Source of the DNA: Hydrogenophaga sp. IBVHS2
GTDB taxonomy: Bacteria > Pseudomonadota > Gammaproteobacteria > Burkholderiales > Burkholderiaceae_C
DNA length: 64,000 nt
Direction of reading: 5' to 3'
NCBI RefSeq assembly: GCF_002127215.1
Contig: NZ_NFUT01000002.1
Span: 434,001-498,000 of the forward strand
Notes under the pieces: model-generated
Seen by the model: only the letters and a program-made list of their open reading frames with translations
Database searches by the model: none
Told to the model about the DNA's origin: nothing
In this document: positions 41,898 to 49,989 of the stretch, one piece after another
How the letters are laid out: each line of letters begins with the position of its first letter
Position numbering within the stretch: the first letter of the stretch is position 1
Made by a program: the position numbers and the translations under genes

Positions 41898-42836
41898 GTG
41901 CACCGCCTGCGCGGCACCCTGGCCGCCCTCCTGCTCATCGCCGCCTGGCCCACCGGCGCCCAAGCCCAACCCACCGACACCTGGGCCACCCTGGCCCCCC
42001 TGCTGGCCGAGCGCTGTGTGATGTGCCACAACGCCAGCGCCGCCGCCGTCGGCCTGCGGCTCGACAGCCTGGAAGGTTTGAAGAAAGGCAGCACCCGTGG
42101 CCCGGTGGTGCAGCCCGGCCACCCCGCCGGCAGCGAAATCGTCCGCCGCGTCAAAGGCAGCAGCCTGCCCCGCATGCCCATGACCGGCCCGCCCTGGCTG
42201 CCCGACGCCGATGTAGCCCGCCTGGAACGCTGGATCAGCGCCGGCCTGCCCGAAGGCACGCCCACCGCAAAACCCGACGCAGCCAGCACAGCCTCCGCCG
42301 CCTCCACAACAGCCACCCGCCCCGCCCCCGGCCAACCCGTGACGTGGGTGCACGTGGCCCCGCTGCTGGCCACCCGCTGCGCCCAGTGCCACACCGACAA
42401 CGGCGCCATGGGCCCCCCGCCCGAGGGCTACCGCCTCACCAGTTACGAGGCCACGTTATCGACGGCCGACCGCGTGCGCGTCGTCCCCGGCCAGCCCGGC
42501 GTCAGCGAACTGCTGCGCCGCGTGCAAGGCCACTCCCGCCCGCGCATGCCCTACAACGGCCCGCCCTGGCTCAGCGCCGAAGACACCCAACTGATCGCCG
42601 ACTGGATCGCCCAAGGCGCCCGCAACGCCCAAGGCCAGCCCGCCCCGGTGCCCTTGGGCGCCCGGGTGAGGCTGGGTGGAACGGTGGACGCGCAGGGCCG
42701 CCTGGACGGCCTGCCGCTGCACATGGCCCCCGGCGCGCGCCTGGACAAGATGCCCCGGGCGGGGGAGGCGGCGCAGGTGCGGGGACGGGTGGGGGAGGGG
42801 GGACGGGTGGAGGTGGAGAGGGTGCGGGGGGACTGA
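41898..42836 (+). CDS. Di-haem c-type cytochrome-like exported protein
   Basis: A 312-residue protein with a signal peptide (about 1-23, ending AQAQ). Two similar halves each carry a CxxCH haem-binding motif (CVMCH near residue 40 and CAQCH near 161) followed by a matching LRRVQGHSRPRMPYNGPPWL / VRRVKGSSLPRMPMTGPPWL block, so the protein arose by internal duplication. The halves are of the planctomycete-cytochrome type and a small beta-rich tail follows (about 255-312). It would carry electrons in the periplasm; the redox partner is unknown. The start is GTG 41898 with no clear ribosome binding site, suggesting coupling to the small ORF upstream. Confidence 0.82.
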   Translation: MHRLRGTLAALLLIAAWPTGAQAQPTDTWATLAPLLAERCVMCHNASAAAVGLRLDSLEGLKKGSTRGPVVQPGHPAGSEIVRRVKGSSLPRMPMTGPPWLPDADVARLERWISAGLPEGTPTAKPDAASTASAASTTATRPAPGQPVTWVHVAPLLATRCAQCHTDNGAMGPPPEGYRLTSYEATLSTADRVRVVPGQPGVSELLRRVQGHSRPRMPYNGPPWLSAEDTQLIADWIAQGARNAQGQPAPVPLGARVRLGGTVDAQGRLDGLPLHMAPGARLDKMPRAGEAAQVRGRVGEGGRVEVERVRGD

Positions 42837-42947
42837 CACCCATCCCCTCTTCGCTTCACGGACCCTTGGCTAGATTGGCTGCAAACCTTCATACAACTGT
42901 GCGGAGCAGCCGGGACTCAGGCGCTGTCGGAATCGACTTGAAACAAC

Positions 42948-43472
42948 TCAGTGCGTTTCAAAAGAGTTCCATTGGTGCGTGTCCAGCTTTAGAGCGCAAT
43001 ACGGCTCAAAAACGTATAGCTCCAGCGGGTTCTCGATGGCAACGAAAGCAACTTGCAAGGACCGCAAATAGGCCTGTGCTTCAGCGAACGAAGTGCCAAA
43101 CAGTGCGTCTTGCATGGCCTCGGATCTGGTCAAGCTGGAAATGGTTTTGTCTGGGTGTCTGGCCATGGCAACACGGAAAGCCAAGCTCGCATCGAAGTGA
43201 GTCTTGCCGAAGACATGCTGCCTGAGCCTTCCGATCACAGTGCGCGAAATGCCGACATAGATGGGTTTATCCGTTTCAATGAGCACGTAGCAGCCAGAAA
43301 CGTCCTTCGTCATGCCCAGTTCTTTGACCAAGGTACCGGGGCCAACTCCTGGACGCGCATACATTGACATCTGTCTGGGTTCCCTCAGAGCGACTCTCAT
43401 TCGTGCCATGTGAGCAGGAAGCACGGTAGTGGCTAGTTCATGGAAGGTGTAAGGGCACTCGTGCAAAGCCAT
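42948..43472 (-). CDS. GIY-YIG superfamily nuclease-like protein
   Basis: A 174-residue protein whose centre (about 55-160) has the GIY-YIG hallmarks: GCYVLIETDKPIYVGIS, a downstream arginine in GRLRQH, and a late glutamate region ENPLELYVFEPYCALKL with asparagine in WNSF. No DNA-binding or UvrC-like domain is attached. Free-standing members occur in phages, mobile DNA and toxin or restriction contexts. The gene sits in the low-GC stretch and has no partner gene on its strand. Nuclease activity is likely but not certain. Confidence 0.72.
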   Translation of the reverse strand: MALHECPYTFHELATTVLPAHMARMRVALREPRQMSMYARPGVGPGTLVKELGMTKDVSGCYVLIETDKPIYVGISRTVIGRLRQHVFGKTHFDASLAFRVAMARHPDKTISSLTRSEAMQDALFGTSFAEAQAYLRSLQVAFVAIENPLELYVFEPYCALKLDTHQWNSFETH

Positions 43473-43711
43473 GGGGTTCTTGTTGGGACGATTTGGTTTC
43501 GGGGCGTCTTGGGGTACTGGTGATCAGGCTTCGTTAAACGGTACGGCAACACCACTGCCGCGTTCGTACTCGCTTGGGGTTTGACCCTCCCACAGAACTC
43601 CACCGGGGCATATCCCCCGATCTGACTACGCTGCAACTACTGACTGTGCACAGAAGTGCCTGCCCGATAGCATGGGTTGATCTGAACTCACTAACCAGGA
43701 GTAGCAACCGC

Positions 43712-44479
43712 ATGCAGCAGACAAAGTGGACCGTCCTTCTTGGCGTGCTGATGGCCTGCCTCGCCCCGGTTGTTTCGTCAGCCCAAACCATGGGCGAGAC
43801 AGTGAGCGGTCATGTCGCCGTTAAGGAGGCCCGTGGCAACAGTACGGTGGCCACGATCCCCCTGCCACCGGGCGATTGGGAGGTGTCGGACTCGGTGCTG
43901 CGCAAGTCACTCGCCAACGACGCAGCCGACATGCGCGATATCCGACTCATTCAGGTGGTGAAGGACGAACAGGGCTTTGTGCTGCACCACACCATCGAAA
44001 TCACCATGAAGGTCGGTGGCCCCAACATCACCTGGAACGACGAGCCCTGCAAGATCTCGCCCGTCATTGCGAAGAACGATTTCGGTACCCGCTTGTTCAA
44101 GCAGAAATGTCTGACGTTGATATCTGACGGGTACCTGCAGAACAACAGCGCCTACACCCAGAGGTCACTGGCCGATCTTGCGCGGCGCGGCGTGCGGCAC
44201 GACTACAACGCGCTGTCGCTGACCTACACACGCTTCGGAGACTTTGGCCACTTCCTGGTCGTCCGGCACTTCTTTTTCCCGTCCCGCTACGGGCTGGACA
44301 ACCCCCGCATCGGCATGCTCAACGAGTCGCCGTGGCACCCCAGCCGCGTGGCCCTGTACCCGGCGAGGCAACGGCTGGTGGATGCGATCTTCAAGTATGG
44401 GGAGCAGATAGCGCCGGCACTGGACAAGGCCTATCTGCGGGAAGAGCCGGGGGGCATTGGAGCGTTTGAGTTCCGATGA
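43712..44479 (+). CDS. Hypothetical exported protein
   Basis: A 255-residue protein I do not recognise. It has a clear signal peptide (about 1-26; MQQTKWTVLLGVLMACLAP, cleavage after SSA). The mature chain is mixed alpha/beta with WEVSDSVLRKSLANDAADMRDIRLIQVV and a paired cysteine set (EPCKISPV, QKCLTLI) that could form a disulfide. AGGAG at 43697-43701 supports ATG 43712. Codon use is less GC-rich than that of most of the window, in line with its neighbours. The 239-bp gap before it shows no other gene. Confidence 0.7.
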   Translation: MQQTKWTVLLGVLMACLAPVVSSAQTMGETVSGHVAVKEARGNSTVATIPLPPGDWEVSDSVLRKSLANDAADMRDIRLIQVVKDEQGFVLHHTIEITMKVGGPNITWNDEPCKISPVIAKNDFGTRLFKQKCLTLISDGYLQNNSAYTQRSLADLARRGVRHDYNALSLTYTRFGDFGHFLVVRHFFFPSRYGLDNPRIGMLNESPWHPSRVALYPARQRLVDAIFKYGEQIAPALDKAYLREEPGGIGAFEFR

Positions 44480-44745
44480 ATCGACAAGCAGTTAGGCTTC
44501 GGAAGTTCACGATGTGTGACTGCTTTGCAGCGAAAGCAGCCCCTGGGATGACAGCTGTCGCACGGTTGTTCAAGCCTCGAGCCAGAGCCGTCTGTGCGGC
44601 CTGGCAGTGCTTCGGTAGTGGGAGGGGAGGCGTTGACGGAAAATCGACGCGCCCGAAACAAAATCCCATCAAACCAAAAACAAGGCTACCCTAGGCGAGC
44701 ACGTCGTTTATCAGATGATTCTTGGAAACGCAGCCGAATGCCTAT

Positions 44746-45027
44746 CTATGCTTCAGGCTTGCCATCGAGTGCGACCATTGACGTGTCAAGAAGCCGGAAC
44801 TTGCTGCTGTAGTGACGGTCCAGGCGCCATTCTTTCAACAGCGTGATGGCATGCTCGAAGTCGTCGTAGCTCAACAGGTACAAGTCGCTCACTTTGAACC
44901 GTTTACCCGACTCGAGTGCCATGACCAGAGCCGCGAAAGTTCTTGAAGCATCAGAAAGTGGATCGGCTTCAATGGTTTTACGGACGCGTTTGATGGCTTG
45001 CACGATTTTCTCCGGAGTTATGGGCAC
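44746..45027 (-). CDS. Small hypothetical protein
   Basis: A 93-residue soluble, mostly helical protein (PEKIVQAIKRVRKTIEADPLSDASRTFAALVMALESGKRF; LYLLSYDDFEHAITLLKEWRLDRHY). The amphipathic pattern and balanced charge look like a genuine protein, but I cannot assign a family. The start is GTG 45027. It lies alone in lower-GC DNA; the flanking gaps 44480-44745 and 45028-45324 show no convincing gene, RNA or repeat. Confidence 0.55.
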   Translation of the reverse strand: MPITPEKIVQAIKRVRKTIEADPLSDASRTFAALVMALESGKRFKVSDLYLLSYDDFEHAITLLKEWRLDRHYSSKFRLLDTSMVALDGKPEA

Positions 45028-45324
45028 GGCCCGGACGCGGCAATCTGAGTATCAGGGTTGCGCGTGCTGCTTGCCGTGCGGTAACGAACATAAGAACGAC
45101 TGATCGTGCCCGGACTCAGCGGGCAGTAAAAGTGAACATTTGAATCCGTAATCCACTGTGCAATTTCCCAACCAGAGCAGCACTGAAACACGTTCTGCAG
45201 CCAAGCGCCGAGATCGTCGGGACAACTGAGTTATGGATTGAAGCGAGGCCAGCATTCGCGCTGTGGGATGACTTTCATGGCTCGTACGGTGCTCACTAGC
45301 TTCTGCTTTTTGAACATTCGGACA

Positions 45325-46725
45325 TCATGCGGTGGTCGTAGCCTGACTGGGTGAGTCGGCCAAGGCCTGAGCCACATCAGCGGCCAGTGCCCGTGCGAGT
45401 CTTGCAGCACGCTGGGCCTGCGGGCATTCGATCATCACGCGCACCACAGGCTCGGTGCCCGACAGGCGCAATAGGACACGCCCTTGCCCCTTGAGGGCGC
45501 GTTCTGTGTGATTGACGCAGCGGCGGGTGCTCTCGCTGGTCCAGCGCTTGCCCGCCGGCAGCGGCACGCTGATGAGGCATTGCGCGTGCAGGGTTAGGCC
45601 TTCGCAGAGCTGGGTCAGGTCGCGGCGCCAGCGGCGCATGGCGCCCAGCACCTGCAGGGCCGCGATGATGCCGTCGCCGGTGGTGTGGCGGTTCAGGCAC
45701 AGGATGTGGCCCGAGGTCTCGCCGCCCAGGTGCCAGCCGCGCTGGTGCAGCAGCTGCAGCACATGGCGGTCACCCACATCGGCGCGGGCAAAGCCCATGC
45801 CCTGCGCCAGCAGCGCCTGCTCCAGCCCGAAGTTGCTCATGACCGTGCCCACCACGCCGTCGCAGCTTTCCTGCCGGCGTCGGGCGTCCAGTGCCAGCAG
45901 GTACAGGAGCTGGTCGCCATCGAAGATGCGCCCGGCGGCATCGGCCATGACCAGACGGTCGCCATCGCCGTCCAGTGCGATGCCGACGTCGGCATGGTGG
46001 TGGCAGACCGCGTCGGCCAGGTGCTGCGGGCAGGTGGCCCCCACGCCGTCGTTGATGTTGATGCCGGTGGGCGCGCTGCCCACCGCCACCACCTGCGCGC
46101 CCAGGCGCTCGAAGACTTCGGTGGCCACCTCGTGGCAGGCGCCGTGGGCCGCGTCGATGACGATCCGCATGCCCTGAAGGCCCACATCGGCCGGCAGGCT
46201 GCGCTGGCAGAAGTCCACATACAACCCGGCCGCCGAGGGCAGCCGCCAGCCCTGCCCGAGCTGGCGCGACGGCACGCAGGCCTGCGGCTGCGCCATGCGA
46301 TCCTCGATGGCGGCTTCCATGGCGTCGTCCAGCTTGTCGCCCCGGCCCGAGAACAGCTTGATGCCGTTGTCCTCGAACGGGTTGTGCGAGGCACTCACCA
46401 CCACGCCGGCCTGGAAGCCGCGCAGGCGGGTGATGTAGGCCACAGCGGGTGTGGGCAGCACACCGCACAGCACGGTGTCCACACCGGCCGCGGCAAAACC
46501 GGCCTGCAGCGCGGCCTCGAGCATGCTGCAGGAGATGCGGGTGTCGCTGCCCACCACCACCGCCGGCCGATCACCCATCGTCCCGCTGCAGCCGGAGCCG
46601 CTGCTCTGCTCGACCAGGATCGAGCCGAAAGCCTGCGCCAGCTGCATTACGGCCTGCGGCGTCATGGGAGGAATGCCGACCCGGGCGCGTACGCCGTCGG
46701 TACCGAAGATGCGGTGCTGCTGCAT
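45325..46725 (-). CDS. glmM: Phosphoglucosamine mutase-like protein
   Basis: A 466-residue alpha-D-phosphohexomutase that would interconvert glucosamine-6-P and glucosamine-1-P on the way to UDP-GlcNAc. It has the start motif RIFGTDGVRARVG, the active-site serine (about Ser113) in VVSASHNPFEDNGIKLFSG, the metal loop DGDGDR, the sugar loop GGETSGHI and the phosphate loop RLSGTEPVVRVM. A glycine/serine-rich insert at about 40-52 (SSGSGCSG) and the location away from folP/ftsH suggest a second, dedicated copy. It is divergent from the exopolysaccharide operon and shares a promoter region with two copies of an 18-bp motif. Confidence 0.9.
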   Translation of the reverse strand: MQQHRIFGTDGVRARVGIPPMTPQAVMQLAQAFGSILVEQSSGSGCSGTMGDRPAVVVGSDTRISCSMLEAALQAGFAAAGVDTVLCGVLPTPAVAYITRLRGFQAGVVVSASHNPFEDNGIKLFSGRGDKLDDAMEAAIEDRMAQPQACVPSRQLGQGWRLPSAAGLYVDFCQRSLPADVGLQGMRIVIDAAHGACHEVATEVFERLGAQVVAVGSAPTGININDGVGATCPQHLADAVCHHHADVGIALDGDGDRLVMADAAGRIFDGDQLLYLLALDARRRQESCDGVVGTVMSNFGLEQALLAQGMGFARADVGDRHVLQLLHQRGWHLGGETSGHILCLNRHTTGDGIIAALQVLGAMRRWRRDLTQLCEGLTLHAQCLISVPLPAGKRWTSESTRRCVNHTERALKGQGRVLLRLSGTEPVVRVMIECPQAQRAARLARALAADVAQALADSPSQATTTA

Positions 46726-46783
46726 GGGGTGTCCTTGGTGGGCAGGAAGGGATGCCGAGGCTAGGAATTGCGGCTGCACCGGT

Positions 46784-46843
46784 CTGTGCGCTGCCGAACG
46801 CACCGTCGCAGACCGCCACGGCGCTGTGTGCGCTGGCATACAG
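46784..46843. promoter_or_regulatory. Two copies of an 18-bp dyad in the glmM/GT2 divergent promoter
   Basis: CTGTGCGCTGCCGAACGC (46784-46801) and GTGTGCGCTGGCATACAG (46826-46843) share the pattern GTGCG-NTGS-CNNAC and are 42 bp apart, four helical turns. They lie 59 bp from the glmM start and 53 bp from the GT2 start. The same motif recurs at 56733, 56770, 56790 and 60606. Confidence 0.62.
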
Positions 46844-46895
46844 ACCCCGGCTGGATGCGTCCAGAGAATCGCGGCTCCTCGACCGGAGAACCACC

Positions 46896-48302
46896 GTGAC
46901 ACCCCCACCCGCCTTCCTGCAGACCGCCATGGCCGACACACCGCTGGCCGGCCAGCCCATGGCCAGCGCCGCCGCCATGACGCTCACCGCCTCATGGGCC
47001 GAGCGTCCGCTGCTGCTGGCGCTGGCGCTGGTGCTGGGCGCCATCGTGCTGGTCATGACCACCTACGGCGTGCGGCACGTGGTGTTCACGCTCAGCCGGC
47101 TGTTCGGCGGCCAGCGCTACCCCTACCAGGGCATCCGGGCGGCGCACTGGCCGCAGATCACGGTGTTCATCGCGGCGCACAACGAGGAGAAGGTGATCGC
47201 CGGCTGCCTCGATGCGCTGCTGCAGACCGACTACCCACCCGACCGCATCCGCATCGTGCCGGTCAACGACCGCTCGCAGGACGGCACACGGGCCATCATC
47301 GATGCCCATGTGGCGCGGCATCCGGGGCGCATCGTGCCGTTCCACCGCACCGGCGGGAAGCCGGGCAAGGCGGCCGCACTGAAGGAAGCCATGGCCCTGG
47401 CGGTGGGAGACATCGCCATCATCTTCGATGCCGACTACACGCCTTCGCCGGGCCTGCTGCGGCAGCTGGCCGCGCCGTTCTTCGACCCCGAGGTGGGCGC
47501 CGTCATGGGCCGGGTGGTGCCCATCAATGCCGGCACCAACCTGCTGACCCGGCTGCTGGACCTGGAGCGGTCGGCCGGCTACCAGGTGGACCAGCAGGCG
47601 CGCATGAACCTGCGCGCCGTGCCCCAGTACGGCGGCACCGTGGGCGGGGTGCGGCTGTCGGCGGTGGAAGCCGTGGGCGGCTGGCACGACGACACCCTGG
47701 CCGAGGACACCGACATCACCTTCCGCCTGCTCATCAACGGCTGGAAGACCATCTACAACAACCGGGCCGAGTGCTACGAGGAGGTGCCCGAGGAGTGGGC
47801 GGTGCGCATGCGCCAGGTGCGGCGCTGGGCCAAGGGCCACAACCAGGTGCTGTTCCGCTACTGGCGCGCGCTGCTGAAGAGCCGCCATGTGACGCTGCGC
47901 GAGCGCATCGACGGCCTGCTGCTGCTGCAGGTGTTCCTGATGCCGCCGCTGCTGCTGGTGGGCTGGCTGCTGGCCCTGGCGCTGTACTACCTGAACGCGG
48001 GTTCGCTGGTGGCGGTGTTCATTCCGCTGATGGCGCTGGTGGCCTATGGCGCCCTGGGCAACTTTGCGGCCTTTCTCGAGATCGTCATGGCGGTGCTGAT
48101 CGACGGCCACCGCCGCCGCATCCGGCTGCTGCCGATCAACCTGCTGTGCTTCTTTGCCAGCCTGTTCGCCATTTCGCAGGCGCTGCTGGAATCGGTGCTC
48201 GACCACCTGCTCGACCGTGAGCTGGTGTGGCACAAGACGCTGCGCTACCGGGCGGCACCCGCTGCGGACGCGGCCTTGCCTGCCGGGGCGGTGCGCTCAT
48301 GA
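46896..48302 (+). CDS. Membrane glycosyltransferase family 2 (polysaccharide synthase)
   Basis: A 468-residue processive-type GT2 enzyme. One membrane segment (about 35-58) precedes the GT-A domain: FIAAHNEEKVIAGCLDALLQTDYPP, the DxD motif in IIFDADYTPSPG, the acceptor Asp in LAEDTDITFR, and RQVRRWAKGH as the (Q/R)xxRW motif of synthases such as BcsA, PgaC and HasA. Three or more segments follow to the C-terminus. It would polymerise an activated sugar and export the chain through the inner membrane. GTG 46896 is favoured by CGGAGAA upstream; ATG 46929 is an alternative. It is the first gene of a coupled seven-gene operon. Confidence 0.9.
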   Translation: MTPPPAFLQTAMADTPLAGQPMASAAAMTLTASWAERPLLLALALVLGAIVLVMTTYGVRHVVFTLSRLFGGQRYPYQGIRAAHWPQITVFIAAHNEEKVIAGCLDALLQTDYPPDRIRIVPVNDRSQDGTRAIIDAHVARHPGRIVPFHRTGGKPGKAAALKEAMALAVGDIAIIFDADYTPSPGLLRQLAAPFFDPEVGAVMGRVVPINAGTNLLTRLLDLERSAGYQVDQQARMNLRAVPQYGGTVGGVRLSAVEAVGGWHDDTLAEDTDITFRLLINGWKTIYNNRAECYEEVPEEWAVRMRQVRRWAKGHNQVLFRYWRALLKSRHVTLRERIDGLLLLQVFLMPPLLLVGWLLALALYYLNAGSLVAVFIPLMALVAYGALGNFAAFLEIVMAVLIDGHRRRIRLLPINLLCFFASLFAISQALLESVLDHLLDRELVWHKTLRYRAAPAADAALPAGAVRS

Positions 48303-49024
48303 ACCCCGGTCCGGAGCTGGCGCTGCTGGGGTTCCTGCTGCTGTGCGGCGTGCTGCTGATCGGGCCGTTCGCCCCCGCGTGGCTGGAATGGCAGCGACCC
48401 ACCGACCGGCAGGCACTGCGGCCGGCGGCCGCGGCCGAACCGCTGCCCGAGATCCGCTCGGACCGGGTGGTGGCGATGGCCCGCCATGCGTCGTTCCGGG
48501 GCATCGAGGCGCCGGTGATCGTGTTTGGCCGCCATCGCGACGCACCGCCGGTCACGGCCGGCCGGCCCAGGCCGCTGCACGACCACCCGCTGACGCCCCA
48601 CCCGCCGCTGCCCGGCGCACAGCCCTGGGGTGATGGCGGCTGGCGGGTGGAGGGCGACTGCACCCTGCAGGACCACCGCCACTGGCAGGGCTCGCTGGTG
48701 GTCACTGGCGTGCTCTCGGTGGGTGCGGGTGCGCGGGTGCAGGGCGACATCAAGGCGCACCGGGGCATCGTGATCGGCATGGGCACGGTGGTGACCGGCA
48801 GCGTGATCTCCGACCAGGGCATTCGCGTGTTCTGTGATGCCGTCATCGGCGGTCCGGTGCTGGCCGAATCGCTGCTGCAGCTCGGCGCCGGGGTACAGCT
48901 GGGCAGCGCGCGGGCGCCCACCAGCGTGAGCGCCTGCGACATGCTGGTGGACGACGGTGTGGTGGTGCACGGCAGCTTGCAGGCCGCGCAGGCCGGCCTG
49001 GTGCGGGGGCCGTCATGGGCATGA
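48299..49024 (+). CDS. Membrane-anchored beta-helix protein
   Basis: A 241-residue protein with one N-terminal membrane segment (about 7-27) and a proline-rich linker. Then comes a right-handed beta-helix-like domain (about 115-235) of the bactofilin/hexapeptide flavour: GSLVVTGVLSVGAGARVQGDIKAHRGIVIGMGTVVTGSVISDQGIRV. It may be a scaffold, or a sugar-modifying acyltransferase relative; no catalytic histidine is evident. It starts in the stop of the synthase gene (ATGA), which argues for work in the same polysaccharide complex. Confidence 0.72.
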   Translation: MNPGPELALLGFLLLCGVLLIGPFAPAWLEWQRPTDRQALRPAAAAEPLPEIRSDRVVAMARHASFRGIEAPVIVFGRHRDAPPVTAGRPRPLHDHPLTPHPPLPGAQPWGDGGWRVEGDCTLQDHRHWQGSLVVTGVLSVGAGARVQGDIKAHRGIVIGMGTVVTGSVISDQGIRVFCDAVIGGPVLAESLLQLGAGVQLGSARAPTSVSACDMLVDDGVVVHGSLQAAQAGLVRGPSWA

Positions 49025-49989
49025 CCCGACTGCTCGACCTGCTGGGTCTGCTGGCCCTGCTGGGCATGGGCACACCGGTCCAGGCCGCTGCACTCACGCT
49101 GCCCGGGTATGCCGATGCGGCCGGCGCCATCACGGTGCAGCGCCGGGGCAGCACCGTGGACCCGTACTTCGTGCTGCAGGCCCTGCTGCTGGCGCGCCAG
49201 CACGGGCTGGACACCCGGGCCTACGACGTGCCCTGGGCGCGCTGGCTGCTGGCCCGCCAGAAGCCCGATGCCACCTTCGACCGCTTCTGCCGCACCGGCC
49301 CCAGCTGGACCGCCTGCAAGACGGCCGATGCCGACGACGCCCTGCTGGCGCTGTGGATGCGTTTCATCGACAGCCTGCCGCCGGCCGTGCGGCAGGAGCC
49401 GGCCTTCGAGCGCAGCCAGGCCGCTGCTGCCGCCACGCTGCAGCGGCTGGTGAGCCCGCCCACCGGGGTGTATCTGGTCTCGCCGGTGTACATGCACGGC
49501 CTGTTCATGGACAACCTGGAGGTCTGGACCTACAAGCCCGCCCACGCCGCGGCGCAGAACCCCCAGCGCCCCTCGTTCGGCGCATCGATCCAGCAGGTGT
49601 TCTGGGACGAAGCACAGCAGCGCTACCACGTCTCCACCCAGCCCGAGCAGAAGAACGAGGCGCACCGCTTCTACCCCGACGCGGTGGCGCAGATCTTTCC
49701 GCACACGGTGGACTTCCCGCTCATTCCGGGCGGGCCCCACCTCCACTACCGCCGCTGGATGCACCAGCACCGCGCCGAGTGGCTGCGCCAGGTCGAAACC
49801 GATTTCGCCTGGGGACTGATCGCCACCGTGGCGCTGCAGCGCGGTGACCTGGTCTCGGTGCGCTGCTGGCAGCACAAGGCCCTGCCGGCGCGCCACAGCC
49901 CCCACTGGACCGTGACCGACGAAGTGGTCCAGCAGATCCTGCAGGCCCGCGACATCTCCCCCCTCCCCTCCGAGAAGAACTGCCAATGA
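49021..49989 (+). CDS. Exported protein of the polysaccharide operon, possible (alpha/alpha)6-barrel enzyme
   Basis: A 322-residue exported protein with a signal peptide (about 1-22, ending VQAAA). The mature part is helical and rich in tryptophan and acidic residues (DPYFVLQALLLARQHGLD; TADADDALLALWMRFIDSLPP; YLVSPVYMHGLFMDNLEVWTY), a look shared with periplasmic glycoside hydrolases of the (alpha/alpha)6-barrel type that trim exported polymers. No family could be fixed. ATG 49021 overlaps the previous stop (ATGA), as do its neighbours; ATG 49015 is two codons longer. Confidence 0.68.
   Translation: MTRLLDLLGLLALLGMGTPVQAAALTLPGYADAAGAITVQRRGSTVDPYFVLQALLLARQHGLDTRAYDVPWARWLLARQKPDATFDRFCRTGPSWTACKTADADDALLALWMRFIDSLPPAVRQEPAFERSQAAAAATLQRLVSPPTGVYLVSPVYMHGLFMDNLEVWTYKPAHAAAQNPQRPSFGASIQQVFWDEAQQRYHVSTQPEQKNEAHRFYPDAVAQIFPHTVDFPLIPGGPHLHYRRWMHQHRAEWLRQVETDFAWGLIATVALQRGDLVSVRCWQHKALPARHSPHWTVTDEVVQQILQARDISPLPSEKNCQ

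Noticed and set aside
44476..44694. Short plus-strand frame (72 codons) after the exported hypothetical protein
   Set aside because: No ribosome binding site, start overlaps the previous stop by chance, and the peptide is basic and patternless.
45052..45255. 67-codon minus-strand frame upstream of the 93-residue protein
   Set aside because: No ribosome binding site or family pattern; looks like random open frame in non-coding DNA.
48299..49024. Calling the beta-helix protein a true bactofilin
   Set aside because: It has an N-terminal membrane helix and long proline-rich linker, and the repeat region is short and degenerate, so the family name is not secure.
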